Below, one piece after another: positions 9,395 through 22,131 of a stretch of 64,000 nt of DNA. The stretch spans positions 479,064 to 543,063 of the forward strand of contig NZ_LR733312.1 in NCBI RefSeq assembly GCF_902506295.1, given 5' to 3'. Positions within the stretch are counted from its first letter, which is position 1. Every line of letters starts with the position of its first letter. Below the pieces are notes generated by a model. It searched no databases, was not told the origin of the DNA, and saw nothing but the letters and a program-made list of their open reading frames with translations. The position numbers were made by a program, and so were the translations under genes. Origin of the DNA: Luteimonas sp. 9C (GTDB lineage Bacteria; Pseudomonadota; Gammaproteobacteria; Xanthomonadales; Xanthomonadaceae).

Positions 9395-11302
9395 ATGATC
9401 ACGATCACGCTCCCCGACGGCAGCCGCCGCGAATTCGAACAGCCCGTTTCCGTCCTCGAGGTCGCCCAGTCGATCGGCCCGGGCCTGGCCAAGGCCACCG
9501 TTGCCGGCAAGGTCGATGGCCGCCAGGTCGACGCGTCCGACGTCATCGATCACGACGCGACGCTGCAGATCCTGACCCCGAAGGATGCCGAGGGCGTCGA
9601 GATCATCCGCCACTCCTGCGCGCATCTCGTCGGCCACGCGGTCAAGCAGCTCTACCCGGACGCGAAGATGGTCATCGGCCCGGTGATCGACGACGGCTTC
9701 TACTACGACATCTACAGCGAGCGCCCGTTCACGCCCGAAGACATGGCGGCGATCGAGAAGCGCATGGTCGAGCTGATCGACACCGAGTACGACGTCATCA
9801 AGAAGATGACGCCGCGCGCCGAGGTTATCGAAACGTTCAAGGCCCGCGGCGAGGATTACAAGCTGCGCCTGATCGACGACATGTCCGCCGACATCACGCA
9901 GATGGGGCTCTACCACCATCAGGAATACGTCGACATGTGCCGCGGCCCGCACGTGCCAAACACGCGTTTCCTCAAGGCGTTCAAGCTCACGCGCATCTCC
10001 GGCGCGTACTGGCGCGGCGATTCCAAGAACGAACAGCTGCAGCGCATCTACGGCACCGCGTGGGCGGATTCCAAGCAGCTCAAGGCCTACATCCAGCGCA
10101 TCGAAGAAGCCGAGAAGCGCGACCATCGCCGCATCGGCAAGCAGCAGGAACTGTTCCATTTGCAGGAAGAGGCGCCGGGCCTGGTGTTCTGGCATCCGAA
10201 GGGCTGGGCGCTGTGGCAGGTCGTCGAGCAGCACATGCGCAGCGTCTACCGCGACAGCGGCTACGGCGAAGTGCGTTGCCCGCAGATCCTCGACGTGTCG
10301 CTGTGGCAGAAGTCCGGCCACTGGGACAACTACAAGGACAACATGTTCTTCACCGAGTCGGAGAAGCGCACGTACGCGGTGAAGCCGATGAACTGCCCGG
10401 GCCACGTGCAGATCTTCAACCAGGGCCTGCACAGCTACCGCGACCTGCCGATCCGCTACGGAGAGTTCGGCAGCTGCCATCGCAACGAGCCCTCGGGCGC
10501 GTTGCACGGCATCCTGCGCGTCCGCGGTTTCACCCAGGACGACGGCCACGTGTTCTGCACCGAGGCGCAGATCGAATCGGAAGTCACCGCGTTCCACCAG
10601 CAGGCGCTGGCGGTCTACACGCACTTCGGTTTCGACGAGATCCAGATCAAGATCGCGCTGCGCCCGGAATCCCGGCTCGGCGATGACGCCACCTGGGACA
10701 AGGCCGAGGCCGCGCTGCGCAATGCGCTGTCGGCCTGCGGCGTGGCGTGGGAAGAGCTGCCGGGCGAGGGCGCGTTCTATGGCCCGAAGATCGAATATCA
10801 CCTCAAGGACGCGATCGGTCGCACCTGGCAGCTGGGCACGATGCAGGTCGATTTCATGATGCCGGGTCGCCTGGGCGCGGAGTACGTCGACGAACACAGC
10901 CAGAAGCAGGTGCCGGTAATGCTGCATCGCGCGATCGTCGGCTCGATGGAGCGGTTCATCGGCATCCTGATCGAACACCACGCAGGCGCCTTCCCGGCCT
11001 GGCTGGCGCCGGTGCAGGCGGTGGTGATGAATATCACCGACGCCCAGGCCGATTTCGTCGAGCAGGTTCGGAAATCCCTTGCAAATCAAGGGGTCCGCAT
11101 CGAGGCCGATTTGCGGAACGAAAAGATCGGCTATAAGATTCGCGAGCACACGCTGCAGCGGGTGCCGTATCTGGTCGTGGTCGGGGATCGCGAGAAGGAA
11201 ACCGGTACCATCGCTGTTCGGACGCGTTCCGGGGAAGATTTGGGCTCGATGCCGATCGACGACTTCGTTGCCCGCCTTCGCGCGGCGCCCGTTCCAGCAT
11301 GA
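9395..11302 (+). CDS. thrS: Threonyl-tRNA synthetase
   Basis: This class II synthetase charges tRNA-Thr. It has 635 residues, the usual length. In order it shows an N-terminal TGS domain ([20 protein letters not shown]), an editing/SAD domain with [10 protein letters not shown] and CRGPHV, the catalytic core with NCPGH (zinc-ligand Cys334) and motif 2 around the ERT-like [15 protein letters not shown], and a C-terminal anticodon-binding domain. The ATG at 9395 begins the conserved TGS sequence; the frame is open upstream to 9068 but that part has no homology I recognise. It heads the thrS-infC-rpmI-rplT-pheST-ihfA group, as in other gammaproteobacteria. Confidence 0.97.
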   Translation: MITITLPDGSRREFEQPVSVLEVAQSIGPGLAKATVAGKVDGRQVDASDVIDHDATLQILTPKDAEGVEIIRHSCAHLVGHAVKQLYPDAKMVIGPVIDDGFYYDIYSERPFTPEDMAAIEKRMVELIDTEYDVIKKMTPRAEVIETFKARGEDYKLRLIDDMSADITQMGLYHHQEYVDMCRGPHVPNTRFLKAFKLTRISGAYWRGDSKNEQLQRIYGTAWADSKQLKAYIQRIEEAEKRDHRRIGKQQELFHLQEEAPGLVFWHPKGWALWQVVEQHMRSVYRDSGYGEVRCPQILDVSLWQKSGHWDNYKDNMFFTESEKRTYAVKPMNCPGHVQIFNQGLHSYRDLPIRYGEFGSCHRNEPSGALHGILRVRGFTQDDGHVFCTEAQIESEVTAFHQQALAVYTHFGFDEIQIKIALRPESRLGDDATWDKAEAALRNALSACGVAWEELPGEGAFYGPKIEYHLKDAIGRTWQLGTMQVDFMMPGRLGAEYVDEHSQKQVPVMLHRAIVGSMERFIGILIEHHAGAFPAWLAPVQAVVMNITDAQADFVEQVRKSLANQGVRIEADLRNEKIGYKIREHTLQRVPYLVVVGDREKETGTIAVRTRSGEDLGSMPIDDFVARLRAAPVPA

Positions 11303-11391
11303 GTCCTTCACCGGCGCCGGTCCACCATGGACGCGCCGGTCGCCCCGTTGGTTGACGAACCGGCGGCATGTTCCACTTTGGAGATCGCAGT

Positions 11392-11916
11392 ATTAGCACC
11401 CCTGACAACAAGCAGAATCGGCGCAACCAGGACATCCGCGTTCCGCGGGTGCGCGTGATTGGTTCCGACGGAGAGATGATCGGCGTCCTGTCGCGCGACG
11501 ATGCGCTGAAGGCTGCCGAGGAGGAGGGGCTCGACCTCGTCGAGATCCAGCCGAACGCGGATCCGCCGGTCTGCAAGATCATGGACTTCGGCAAGTTCAA
11601 GTTCGACCTGCAGAAAAAGGCGAACGAGGCCAAGAAGAAGACCAAGCAGCAGGAAATCAAGGAACTCAAGTTCCGGCCGGTCACCGACGAGGGCGACTAC
11701 CAGATCAAGCTGCGCAAGATGCGCGGGTTCCTCGAGGATGGCGACAAGATCAAGGTCAACATCCGCTTCCGTGGTCGCGAGATGAGCCACCAGGAGCTGG
11801 GCCGCGAGATGGCGTCGCGCATCGAAGCGGACTTGGGCGAAGACATCGTCATCGAATCGCGTCCGCGCCTGGAAGGCCGGCAGATGGTGATGATGATCGC
11901 GCCGAAGAAGAAGTAA
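11392..11916 (+). CDS. infC: Translation initiation factor IF-3 (AUU start codon)
   Basis: IF-3 binds the 30S subunit and checks start-codon selection. The best start is ATT at 11392, with GGAG eight bases upstream, giving 174 residues that begin with a [21 protein letters not shown] N-terminus. The first in-frame ATG, at 11368, would add eight unrelated residues. A rare AUU start is known for E. coli infC, where it allows IF-3 to limit its own synthesis, so the same feedback is likely here. The N domain ([29 protein letters not shown]), a lysine-rich linker and the C domain ending [14 protein letters not shown] are complete. Confidence 0.93.
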   Translation: MSTPDNKQNRRNQDIRVPRVRVIGSDGEMIGVLSRDDALKAAEEEGLDLVEIQPNADPPVCKIMDFGKFKFDLQKKANEAKKKTKQQEIKELKFRPVTDEGDYQIKLRKMRGFLEDGDKIKVNIRFRGREMSHQELGREMASRIEADLGEDIVIESRPRLEGRQMVMMIAPKKK

Positions 11917-12106
11917 TCCGCGCTGTCGCGCGGAGTCCCTCGGCCGTTTCCGTGGAAGCGGGCTGAAGGTGGTGGAGGCGGCGAAAGGCGCCTCTTGCCG
12001 TTCCAGGCCGAGGCGGTCCGGATCAGGCGCACGGTCGCCCGATCGCGCTTCGTGCGCGATCGCAGCCGGATCGCCTGCGGCACGGGTCGTCCGCCAACCC
12101 GATGAT

Positions 12107-12135
12107 TTGCAAGCCGAATCCGGGCACGGCATAAT
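12107..12135 (+). promoter_or_regulatory. Promoter for rpmI-rplT
   Basis: TTGCAA (12107-12112) and CATAAT (12130-12135) are separated by exactly 17 bp, a good sigma-70 match. It lies in the infC-rpmI gap, so the two ribosomal protein genes and those downstream can be transcribed independently of thrS-infC. Confidence 0.65.
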
Positions 12136-12139
12136 GCGC

Positions 12140-12289
12140 GGCTCCCCGGTCCGCCGGGGTGGCAGATTCATCCAGGACCCGCCTGGATTCCCTCGTGGGA
12201 TCAAAGGCTTAAAACCGGCATGGGCAGGACGGAAAGTGTGGCGCCAGCCACCGCCCAGTCAGTACTCGTATCCCACAAGGACTCTCTCA
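12140..12289 (+). promoter_or_regulatory. Structured mRNA leader of rpmI-rplT (candidate L20 autoregulation site)
   Basis: The 150-nt leader after the promoter contains two perfect hairpins (12144-12159 with a 6-bp stem, 12170-12188 with a 7-bp stem). A long-range 7-bp complement follows: GTGGGAT at 12195-12201 pairs with ATCCCAC at 12270-12276, directly beside the rpmI Shine-Dalgarno AAGG (12277-12280). In E. coli and Bacillus, L20 represses this operon by binding its leader. Whether this leader has the same binding site is inference. Confidence 0.5.
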
Positions 12290-12487
12290 ATGCCCAAGAT
12301 CAAGACGCACCGGGGTGCCGCCAAGCGGTTCCGGAAGACGGCGTCCGGCAAGTTCAAGGCCGGCCACGCAAACCGTAGCCACATCCTCACGAAGAAGACG
12401 ACCAAGCGGAAGCGCGGTCTTCGTCAGACGAACATCATTCCGGCGTGCGACAGCGGTCGCGTCGCCCGCATGCTGCCGTATCTCTGA
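12290..12487 (+). CDS. rpmI: 50S ribosomal protein L35
   Basis: This gene encodes 65 residues of the very basic large-subunit protein L35. It begins [15 protein letters not shown] and contains the characteristic [20 protein letters not shown], with RMLPYL at the end. AAGGA lies about nine bases before the ATG. It is 13 bp upstream of rplT, so the two are co-translated from the same mRNA behind the structured leader. Confidence 0.97.
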   Translation: MPKIKTHRGAAKRFRKTASGKFKAGHANRSHILTKKTTKRKRGLRQTNIIPACDSGRVARMLPYL

Positions 12488-12500
12488 GGAGGACTGAACC

Positions 12501-12860
12501 ATGGCTCGAGTCAAGCGGGGCGTCCAGGCACGCCGTCGTCACAAGAAGGTTCTCGGTCGCGCGAAGGGGTATTACAACGCCCGTCGCAAGGTCTTCCGCG
12601 TCGCCAAGCAGGCCGTCATCAAGGCTGGCCAGTACGCGTACATCGGTCGCAAGCTCAAGAAGCGCGATTTCCGTTCGCTGTGGATCACGCGTATCAACGC
12701 GGCCGCACGTCTGAACGGCATCAGCTACAGCCGCTTCATGAACGGTCTGCTCAAGGCCGGCATCACCCTGGATCGCAAGATCCTGGCCGACCTCGCGGTC
12801 AACGATGCCACCGGCTTTGCCGCGCTCGCCGAGAAGGCGAAGGGCGCGCTGGCGGCCTGA
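12501..12860 (+). CDS. rplT: 50S ribosomal protein L20
   Basis: This gene encodes 119 residues. It starts [18 protein letters not shown] and contains [17 protein letters not shown] and [11 protein letters not shown], all typical of L20. The protein helps early 50S assembly and, in model bacteria, represses its own operon by binding the leader upstream of rpmI. A strong GAGGAGG precedes the ATG. A double hairpin follows the gene before pheS. Confidence 0.97.
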   Translation: MARVKRGVQARRRHKKVLGRAKGYYNARRKVFRVAKQAVIKAGQYAYIGRKLKKRDFRSLWITRINAAARLNGISYSRFMNGLLKAGITLDRKILADLAVNDATGFAALAEKAKGALAA

Positions 12861-12880
12861 GGCCGTCGTCTCCACCGTAA

Positions 12881-14002
<1,122 letters not shown>

Positions 14003-14089
14003 GACCAGGCGCGTCGCGCCCGTTCCCTCTCCGCGTCATCCGTCGCGAACAGGTCCCGCAGTGCGGGACGACGATTCCAAGAGATCGCC

Positions 14090-16465
14090 ATGAAATTTTC
14101 CGAGAACTGGCTGCGCCAGCACGTCAAGACCGATGCCACCCGTGACCAGCTGGCGGCGACGCTGACCGCGATCGGCCTGGAAGTCGAAGAGATCACGCCG
14201 CTGGGCGAGTCGCTCGATGGCGTCGTCGTCGCGCGCATCGTCTCGGCCGAGAAGCACCCCGAAGCCGACCGGCTGCAGGTCTGCCAGGTCGATGCCGGTG
14301 GCCGGACGCTGCAGATCGTCTGCGGCGCGCCGAACGCGCGTCCGGGCCTGGTTGCGCCGCTGGCAACGATCGGCACGACAGTCGGCACTCTGACGATTAA
14401 GGCTGCGCAACTGCGTGGCGTCGATTCCAACGGCATGCTGTGCTCGGCCAAGGAACTCGGCATCGACGCCGATGCATCGGGTCTGCTCGAACTGCCCGAC
14501 GATGCGCCGATCGGCGCGCCGCTGGCCGACTACCTCGGACTGCCCGACGCGAGCATCGAACTCAAGCTCACCCCGAACCGCGCCGACTGCTTCGGCATCC
14601 GCGGTATCGCGTTCGATGTCGCCGCTGCCTTCGGCAGCGAAGTCGCACCGCTCGACGCGGCGCCCGTATCGGCGACGTCGGAGGCATCGCTGCAGGTGGT
14701 GCTCGACGCGGGCGCCGATGCGCCGCGCTATCTCGGCCGCGTGATCAAAGGCATCGACGCGACGCGCCCGACGCCTTCATGGATGGCCGAGCGCTTGCGA
14801 CGCAGTGGCGTGCGTCCGGTCAGCTTCCTCGTCGACGTCACTCAGTACGTGATGCTCGAACTCGGCCAGCCGATGCATGCGTTCGACCGTGACCTGCTCA
14901 AGGGCCAGGTCGGCGTGCGCCGCGCGCGCAAGGGCGAAGCGCTCAAGCTGCTCGACGGTCGCGACGTGACGCTGGACGAACAGTTCCTCGCGGTCACCGA
15001 CGCGGACCGCGTCGTCGCGCTGGCCGGTGTCATGGGCGGTTTCGACACGCGCGTGACCGACGGCACCCGCAACGTGTTCCTCGAATCCGCGCACTTCGCG
15101 CCGGACGCGATCATCGGCCGCAGCCGCCGTCTCGGCCTGCATACCGATGCCGCGCACCGCTTCGAGCGCGGCGTGGATCCGGAACTGCCGCGGACCGCGA
15201 TCGAATACGCGACGCGCTTGATCCTCGATGTCGCCGGCGGCAGCGCCGGTCCGGTGACCGCTGCCGAACTCGATGCGCATCTCGCGCAGCCACGCACGAT
15301 CGCGCTGCGTCGCGCACGCCTGACGCGTGTGCTCGGCCTGACGGTCGACGACGCGGAGATCGAACGCATTCTGCGCGCGCTGGGGCTCACCGTCGTCGCC
15401 AACGGCGAAGGCTGGCAGGTCACCGCGCCGACGCGTCGCTTCGATCTGGCGATCGAGGAAGACCTGATCGAGGAGGTCGTGCGCATCCACGGCTACGACC
15501 GCGTGCCGACCACGCTGCCCGGCGGCGCGACGCGCATCGCCGTGCCGAGCGAAACCCATGTGGCGGAGGCCGAACTGCGCCGGCAGATGGTCGCGCGCGA
15601 TTGCCTGGAGACGGTCAACTTCGCGTTCGTCGATGCGTCGCTGCTCGCCACCTGGCAGGCGGATGCCGGCAGCGTGCCACTTGCCAATCCGCTGAGCGCC
15701 GAACTCGGCGTCATGCGCACCGCATTGCTCCCGGGGCTGGTGTCCACGCTCGCGCGCAACCTCGCGCGCCAGCAGGACCGCGTTCGCCTGTTCGAAATCG
15801 GCAAGGTCTTCGAGCAGGCGGCCGCAACTGGCGACGCGCCGGTCGAAACCCTGCGCGCGGCCGCTGCCGTTGCCGGCGATGCCGGCGCCGAGCAGTGGGG
15901 CCGTGCCACGCGTCCGGTCGACTACTTCGACCTCAAGGGCGATCTGGAAGCGCTGGCCGCAGTCGCCGGTGCGACTCTGGCCTTCGCGCGTTCGACCGCG
16001 CCGCACGGCCACCCCGGCCGCTCGGCCGATGTGCTGCGCGACGGCGCGCGCGTGGGCTGGATCGGCGAACTGCACCCGCGTCTGTTGCGCGCACTCGACA
16101 TCGACGTGCCGGTGGTGGCGTTCGAACTCGACGCATCCGCATTGCAGGCCCGTCCGCTGCCCCGTGTGACCGGACTGTCGAAGTTCCCGTCGGTGCGACG
16201 CGATCTGGCGATCGTCGCGCCGGATTCGGTCGGTTGGGCCGCGCTGCAGGAGACCGTCCGCGCATCCGCCGGCCCGTTGCTGGCCGACGTACGCCTGTTC
16301 GACCGGTACGCAGGTCAGGGGGTCGAAACGGGGTTCAGGAGTCTCGCCATGGGCTTGATTCTGCAGGAAACTTCACGCACTCTGACCGATCGCGATGTCG
16401 ATGCCGTCGTTGCGGATGTGGTGGCCGCGCTCGCGCGCGAACACGACGCGAAGATCCGGGGCTGA
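14090..16465 (+). CDS. pheT: Phenylalanyl-tRNA synthetase beta subunit
   Basis: This gene encodes 791 residues, the expected size. It begins [12 protein letters not shown]. The EMAP-type tRNA-binding domain (about 40-150, with [16 protein letters not shown]) comes first, then the B3/B4 editing domain ([21 protein letters not shown] and ALAGVMGG), B5, a catalytic-like core, and the C-terminal ferredoxin-fold anticodon-binding domain ([14 protein letters not shown] to [13 protein letters not shown], approximately). The subunit pairs with PheS. ihfA starts 22 bp downstream. Confidence 0.97.
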   Translation: MKFSENWLRQHVKTDATRDQLAATLTAIGLEVEEITPLGESLDGVVVARIVSAEKHPEADRLQVCQVDAGGRTLQIVCGAPNARPGLVAPLATIGTTVGTLTIKAAQLRGVDSNGMLCSAKELGIDADASGLLELPDDAPIGAPLADYLGLPDASIELKLTPNRADCFGIRGIAFDVAAAFGSEVAPLDAAPVSATSEASLQVVLDAGADAPRYLGRVIKGIDATRPTPSWMAERLRRSGVRPVSFLVDVTQYVMLELGQPMHAFDRDLLKGQVGVRRARKGEALKLLDGRDVTLDEQFLAVTDADRVVALAGVMGGFDTRVTDGTRNVFLESAHFAPDAIIGRSRRLGLHTDAAHRFERGVDPELPRTAIEYATRLILDVAGGSAGPVTAAELDAHLAQPRTIALRRARLTRVLGLTVDDAEIERILRALGLTVVANGEGWQVTAPTRRFDLAIEEDLIEEVVRIHGYDRVPTTLPGGATRIAVPSETHVAEAELRRQMVARDCLETVNFAFVDASLLATWQADAGSVPLANPLSAELGVMRTALLPGLVSTLARNLARQQDRVRLFEIGKVFEQAAATGDAPVETLRAAAAVAGDAGAEQWGRATRPVDYFDLKGDLEALAAVAGATLAFARSTAPHGHPGRSADVLRDGARVGWIGELHPRLLRALDIDVPVVAFELDASALQARPLPRVTGLSKFPSVRRDLAIVAPDSVGWAALQETVRASAGPLLADVRLFDRYAGQGVETGFRSLAMGLILQETSRTLTDRDVDAVVADVVAALAREHDAKIRG

Positions 16466-16487
16466 GGCCTCACAGGGGGATGGCTGC

Positions 16488-16799
16488 GTGGCACTGACGA
16501 AGGCGGATATGGCCGAGAAGCTCTATGAGGAGGTCGGCTTGAACAAGCGCGAGGCAAAGGAATTCGTCGACGCCTTCTTCGACGTGCTGCGCGACGCGCT
16601 GCAGCAGGGTCGACAGGTCAAGCTTTCTGGGTTCGGCAATTTCGATCTGCGGCGCAAGAACGAGCGCCCGGGCCGCAATCCGAAGACGGGCGAAGAGATT
16701 CCAATCTCCGCCCGCACGGTGGTGACGTTCCGTCCGGGGCAGAAGCTCAAGGAACGCGTCGAGGCCTACTCGGGTTCAGTGGGCGCCGCCCATGCTTGA
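16488..16799 (+). CDS. ihfA: Integration host factor alpha subunit
   Basis: This DNA-bending protein pairs with IhfB. The frame opens inside pheT, but GTG 16488 gives the family N-terminus ([26 protein letters not shown]) with an AGGGGGA Shine-Dalgarno about seven bases upstream, so I use it; the product is 103 residues. The beta-arm segment [27 protein letters not shown] is complete and includes the intercalating proline region. Position right after pheT is the conserved place for ihfA. Its end overlaps the next gene by 8 bp. Confidence 0.95.
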   Translation: MALTKADMAEKLYEEVGLNKREAKEFVDAFFDVLRDALQQGRQVKLSGFGNFDLRRKNERPGRNPKTGEEIPISARTVVTFRPGQKLKERVEAYSGSVGAAHA

Positions 16800-17148
16800 T
16801 CCGGGCAGCAACCGCGAACTGCCGCCGATTCCGGCGAAGCGTTACTTCACGATCGGTGAGGTGAGCGAACTGTGCGACGTCAAGCCGCACGTGCTGCGCT
16901 ACTGGGAAACCGAGTTCCCGAGTCTCGAACCGGTGAAGCGTCGTGGCAACCGGCGCTACTACCAGCGCCATGACGTTCTGATGGTGCGCCAGATCCGGGG
17001 TCTGCTCTACGAGCAGGGCTACACCATCGGCGGCGCGCGGTTGCGTCTCGAGGGCGAGGGGGCGAAGCAGGAATCGGCGTTGAGCAACCAGATCGTCCGC
17101 CAGGTGCGCATGGAGCTTGAGGACGTCCTGCAGTTGCTAAAGCGCTGA
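16792..17148 (+). CDS. MerR-family transcriptional regulator
   Basis: This gene encodes 118 residues with an N-terminal MerR winged helix: [26 protein letters not shown], then [20 protein letters not shown] short C-terminal helix follows without an effector domain. It overlaps ihfA by 8 bp. Orthologues occupy this place beside ihfA in many proteobacteria, but their targets are not defined by this context. No metal-binding Cys cluster is visible. Confidence 0.9.
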   Translation: MLDPGSNRELPPIPAKRYFTIGEVSELCDVKPHVLRYWETEFPSLEPVKRRGNRRYYQRHDVLMVRQIRGLLYEQGYTIGGARLRLEGEGAKQESALSNQIVRQVRMELEDVLQLLKR

Positions 17149-17190
17149 TCCCGAGGCGCGATATGGATGGGCGAAACGTCCGCCAGACGG

Positions 17191-17196
17191 TATAAT
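17191..17196 (+). promoter_or_regulatory. -10 element of the tRNA-Pro promoter
   Basis: A perfect TATAAT lies 11 bp before the mature tRNA 5' end, so transcription would start about four bases upstream of it. No clear -35 is seen at the right distance. Confidence 0.55.
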
Positions 17197-17206
17197 TTCC
17201 AGATTC

Positions 17207-17283
17207 CGGGGTATAGCGCAGCCTGGTAGCGCACTTGTCTGGGGGACAAGTGGTCGTCGGTTCAAATCCGGCTACCCCGACCA
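17207..17283 (+). tRNA. tRNA-Pro (anticodon GGG)
   Basis: This is a 77-nt cloverleaf. The acceptor stem CGGGGTA (17207-17213) pairs with TACCCCG, followed by discriminator A and an encoded CCA (17281-17283). The anticodon stem CTTGT/ACAAG encloses the loop CTGGGGG with GGG at 17241-17243. The D arm AGCGCAGCCTGGTAGCGC and the T loop GGTTCAAATCC are standard. It would read CCC and CCU. Confidence 0.97.
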
Positions 17284-17300
17284 TTACACGCGAGATCCGA

Positions 17301-17330
17301 ACGGCCCGTGCTCAAGCACGGGCCGTTCTG
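17301..17330 (+). terminator. Terminator after tRNA-Pro
   Basis: A perfect 12-bp inverted repeat (17301-17312 with 17315-17326) is followed by TCTGCT. It lies 17 bp after the tRNA and probably ends its transcript. Confidence 0.7.
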
Positions 17331-17360
17331 CTATCGGTCAGTCGTTGCGAGCGGCTCCGC

Positions 17361-17528
17361 TCACGCCGTGTCCAGCGCTGCGCGTCCCTTGGCCGAGAGA
17401 TCGATGTCTCCGTCCTCGGCCAGCATGGCGTAGCCGGCGTTGACCGCCCAGCTGGTTTCGGATTCGGTGATCCGCGTGGTCGTGTCGATGTCCTGCAGGA
17501 TGCGGCGCTCGTCTGCGCTGAGTGTCAT
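17361..17528 (-). CDS. Small acidic hypothetical protein (55 aa)
   Basis: A short ORF starts at ATG 17528 and encodes MTLSADERRILQDIDTT and onwards, 55 residues ending AKGRAALDTA. It is acidic at the start and has no signal peptide or membrane span. Codon use is GC3-rich like its neighbours, and a GGA lies about nine bases upstream. I do not recognise the family. It points away from the TraB/GumN gene and toward the tRNA-Pro terminator. Confidence 0.55.
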   Translation of the reverse strand: MTLSADERRILQDIDTTTRITESETSWAVNAGYAMLAEDGDIDLSAKGRAALDTA

Positions 17529-17713
17529 GGTGTCGTTCCATTGGGGCGTACGGCACCGTAACGATCTGGATGTGGGAAGCGCGTGGGTACGCCGCGCAGT
17601 GGCCTGTGCAGTCGCCTCTTTGCTGAACCGATGGCGGATGGGTGTGCGTGACGACAGGCGTTCGCATGCGCGGATGTATGCTCGGCCTTCATCTTCTTGA
17701 ACGGATTCGACGC

Positions 17714-18814
17714 ATGGCCAGACAGCTCGTCATGATGTGTCTGCTGCTCGCAACCGCGCCGGTGATTTCGATGGCGGGGGCCCGGGATGATGCTGCGGCG
17801 CTCCCGCCCGCGGTCGCAGCGCCGGATGTCGGCGATGTGCGTGACATGGAGACGGTCGTGGTCACCGGCGTCCAGCCCGGGCCGGGTCTCTGGCGGGTGC
17901 GCCGCGGTACGCACACGCTCTACATTCTCGGCACGCAGTCGCCGCTGCCCAAGGCCATGACCTGGCGTTCGGACGAAGTGCGCGAGGTGCTCGCCGAAGC
18001 CGGCGTGGTGCTGGGCCCGCCCGGCGTGACCGTGGGCTCTGACATCGGCATCCTGCGGGGGCTGACGATGTTGCCCGCGGCCATGCGTGCCTCGCGCAAC
18101 CCGGACGGCGCCACGTTGGACGCGCTGTTGCCAGCGGATCTCTACCAGCGCTGGTCCACGCTCAAGGCGCGCTACCTCGGGCGTGATCGTGGCATCGAGC
18201 GCAAGCGGCCGGCGATTGCCGTGTACGAGCTCTATCGCGCCGCGCTCGACGCCAACGGGCTGCGCGAAGGACGTGTGATCACACCGGTGCTCGACGAGGC
18301 ATTGAAGGCGCGCGACATGGCGCTCACGCCGACCACGCTGGAGGTCAAGATCGACGACCCGCGCCAGGCGCTGGCCGATTTCCGCAAGGAAGGCACGAAG
18401 CCCGAGGACGTGGCATGCATGCGCCACATGCTGGACGTCATCGAGCGGGGGTTGCCGCAGGTCGCCGCGCGCGCCAACGCATGGGCCGTCGGGGATCTCG
18501 ATGTACTGCGGGCGACGGCCGGGCAGGGCGCACGGGTACAGGCGTGCCTGTCATCGTTCCTGCAGACCGAAACCGCGCGCAAGCGGGGCTTGGACGATCT
18601 GGAGATGCAGGTACGCGCGCACTGGCTGGCAGCCGCGGACGAAGCGCTGACCCGGCATCGTGTGAGCTTCGCGACGCTGTCGGTCGACGATCTGCTGGGA
18701 ACGGCCGGCTATCTCGCAGCGCTGCGTCCGCGGGTGGATGCGGTGCTTGCACCCGACGAGGCGGACGACGTCGACGACGGGAACGTCACGCCTGCAGACA
18801 GCGAAATGCCCTGA
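17714..18814 (+). CDS. TraB/GumN-family exported protein
   Basis: This gene encodes 366 residues from ATG 17714. The frame is open further upstream, but this start gives a signal peptide (MARQLVMMCLLLATAPVISMA). The mature part has the GumN/TraB opening GLWRVRRGTHTLYILGTQSPLPKAM and conserved helices typical of this tiki-like fold. Some members are thought to be metallopeptidase-like, but this copy has GTQSPLP where GTxH is usual, so the metal-binding His appears to be lost. A function cannot be assigned from context. It converges with dxs. Confidence 0.8.
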   Translation: MARQLVMMCLLLATAPVISMAGARDDAAALPPAVAAPDVGDVRDMETVVVTGVQPGPGLWRVRRGTHTLYILGTQSPLPKAMTWRSDEVREVLAEAGVVLGPPGVTVGSDIGILRGLTMLPAAMRASRNPDGATLDALLPADLYQRWSTLKARYLGRDRGIERKRPAIAVYELYRAALDANGLREGRVITPVLDEALKARDMALTPTTLEVKIDDPRQALADFRKEGTKPEDVACMRHMLDVIERGLPQVAARANAWAVGDLDVLRATAGQGARVQACLSSFLQTETARKRGLDDLEMQVRAHWLAAADEALTRHRVSFATLSVDDLLGTAGYLAALRPRVDAVLAPDEADDVDDGNVTPADSEMP

Positions 18815-18868
18815 TCCACCGCGGCGCGGACCGCACTCAGGCGGGCGTCCGCGCGCCGCGTCGATCCG

Positions 18869-20782
18869 TCAGCCTGCCGCGACCCGGGCGTCCGCCGCCA
18901 GCGGTTGTGCCAGCGCCGGCCAGCGGCGCAACAACGTGTTCCGGATGCCGTCCACATCCAGCCCGGCTTCGGCGAGCAGGTCCTCGCGACTGGCGTGATG
19001 CTGGAATGCGTCCGGCAGGCCGAGGTGAAGGAGCGGCATCGTCACGCCTTCGCCATTGAGCAGCTCGGCCACACCCGACCCTGCGCCGCCGGCAACCACA
19101 TTGTCTTCGAGCGTCACGAAGCCATCATGGGTCTTCGCCAGCTCCAGCAGCAGATCCCGGTCGAGGGGGCGTACGAAGCGCATGTTGACCAACGTGAGGT
19201 CGAGCTGGGCGGCGACCGCTTCGGCGGCAGGCACGATTGCGCCGAAAGCCAGCAACGCGATGCGCGCCCCGCGACGACGGACCTCCGCTTTGCCGATGGT
19301 CAGCGTCTCCAGCGTGGTGTCGATCGGCACGCCCGGGCCGCTGCCGCGCGGATACCGCACCGCGGCAGCTCCTTCGTGGCGGAACCCGGTCGTCAGCATC
19401 GTGCGGCATTCCTGCTCGTCGGCTGGTGCCATGACGACCATGTTCGGCACGCAACGCAGGAAGCTCAGGTCGAGATTGCCGGCATGCGTCGCCCCGTCGG
19501 GGCCGACGACGCCACCGCGATCGATCGCGAACAGCACGTCGAGCTTCTGCACCGCCACGTCGTGGACCAGCTGGTCGTAGGCGCGCTGCAGGAACGTCGA
19601 GTAGATCGCCACGACCGGCTTGGCACCTTCGCAGGCCATGCCCGCGGCCAGCGTCACCGCGTGCTGCTCGGCAATGGCGGTGTCGAAATAGCGCGCCGGA
19701 TATTCCTTCGAGAAACGCACCAGCCCGGACCCTTCGCGCATCGCGGGCGTGATGCCGAGCAACAACGGGTCGGCCGCAGCCATGTCGCAGATCCAGTCGC
19801 CGAATACGTCGGTATAGGTCGGCTTCTTGGCGCCGGCCTTGGCGACCAGGCCCTTGTCCGGGTCGAACGGAGACACGGCGTGATAGCCGATCTGATCGCC
19901 TTCGGCGAGTTCGTAACCCTTGCCCTTCGTCGTGATGACGTGCAGCAACTGCGGGCCTTTCAGGCCCTTGAGCGTCTTCAGGGTGTCGACCAGCGCCTTT
20001 ACATCATGCCCGTCGATCGGCCCCGTGTAATGGAAGCCCATCTCCTCGAACAGCGTGGACGGCACGAACATGCCCTTCCAGTGTTCCTCCCAGCGGCGGA
20101 CGAACTTCGCGGTCGGATTGTTCTTGTCGCCGAGCAGTTTCTTGCCGCCTTCGCGCAACGCATTGAGCGTGCGGTTGCCGGTCGCGCGACCGAGCATCTT
20201 GGTCAGACCGCCGACGGCTTCGCTGATCGACATGCGGTTGTCGTTGAGCACCACCAGCACGTCGGGCTCGGGTTCCATGCCGCCGGCGTGGTTGAGCGCC
20301 TCGTAGACCATGCCCGCGGTCATCGCACCGTCGCCGATCACCGCGACCACGCGCCGGTCGTTGCCTGCCTGGGCATTCGCGATCGCCATGCCCAGCGCCG
20401 CCGAGATCGAGGTCGAGGAGTGCCCGACGCCGAAGGTGTCGTACTCGGATTCTTCGCGCTTTGGAAACGGCGCGACGCCGTCCTTCTGCTTGACGGTGTG
20501 GATCCGGTCGCGGCGACCGGTCAGGATCTTGTGCGGATAGGTCTGATGGCCGACATCCCAGACGACGCGATCGTGCGGCGTGTCGTAGAGGTAGTGGAGC
20601 ACGGTCGTCAGTTCGATCACGCCGAGGCCGGCGCCGAAGTGGCCGCCGCTCTTGCCGACGGATTCGATGAGATAGGCGCGCAGCTCGTCGGCGATCGCGG
20701 GCAGTTCGGACTCGTCGAACTGGCGGAGGTCGGACGGCGCGTCGATGCGCGCGAGGCGCGGATAGCGCGTGGAGTCGATCAT
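18869..20782 (-). CDS. dxs: 1-deoxy-D-xylulose-5-phosphate synthase
   Basis: This thiamine-diphosphate enzyme condenses pyruvate with glyceraldehyde 3-phosphate, the first step of the MEP isoprenoid pathway. It has 637 residues, full length. The N-terminal TPP domain shows [15 protein letters not shown], the [18 protein letters not shown] motif and the NDN metal ligand. The pyrimidine domain has the family [13 protein letters not shown], and the transketolase C-terminal domain ([14 protein letters not shown] onward) closes the protein. ispB, which uses the isoprenoid products, is elsewhere in this window (53514). An 8-bp inverted repeat lies between the convergent stops of this gene and the GumN gene (18824-18854). 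Confidence 0.97.
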   Translation of the reverse strand: MIDSTRYPRLARIDAPSDLRQFDESELPAIADELRAYLIESVGKSGGHFGAGLGVIELTTVLHYLYDTPHDRVVWDVGHQTYPHKILTGRRDRIHTVKQKDGVAPFPKREESEYDTFGVGHSSTSISAALGMAIANAQAGNDRRVVAVIGDGAMTAGMVYEALNHAGGMEPEPDVLVVLNDNRMSISEAVGGLTKMLGRATGNRTLNALREGGKKLLGDKNNPTAKFVRRWEEHWKGMFVPSTLFEEMGFHYTGPIDGHDVKALVDTLKTLKGLKGPQLLHVITTKGKGYELAEGDQIGYHAVSPFDPDKGLVAKAGAKKPTYTDVFGDWICDMAAADPLLLGITPAMREGSGLVRFSKEYPARYFDTAIAEQHAVTLAAGMACEGAKPVVAIYSTFLQRAYDQLVHDVAVQKLDVLFAIDRGGVVGPDGATHAGNLDLSFLRCVPNMVVMAPADEQECRTMLTTGFRHEGAAAVRYPRGSGPGVPIDTTLETLTIGKAEVRRRGARIALLAFGAIVPAAEAVAAQLDLTLVNMRFVRPLDRDLLLELAKTHDGFVTLEDNVVAGGAGSGVAELLNGEGVTMPLLHLGLPDAFQHHASREDLLAEAGLDVDGIRNTLLRRWPALAQPLAADARVAAG

Positions 20783-20854
20783 CCGCCAATTGTACGCCGC
20801 GACCCTTCTGCCGGCGTCACCGATCTGTCATGGACCGTGCGTCGGTCCGCCTGT

Positions 20855-22033
<1,179 letters not shown>

Positions 22034-22131
22034 GCAGGACATACCGGGCCACGTTGCGCGAGCTGCGCCATCGCTGGAGTGTATCGAGTGCCGTCGACGC
22101 TGTGCAGCGAACGCGCTGCACGGCCGTGGCA

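Noticed and set aside
9194..11311. 705-codon ORF opposite thrS
   Set aside because: A mirror of the high third-position GC of thrS, without motifs or ribosome site.
18824..18854. Rho-independent terminator between the GumN-like gene and dxs
   Set aside because: An 8-bp inverted repeat exists, but the loop is 15 nt and no T run follows, so it was only mentioned with dxs.
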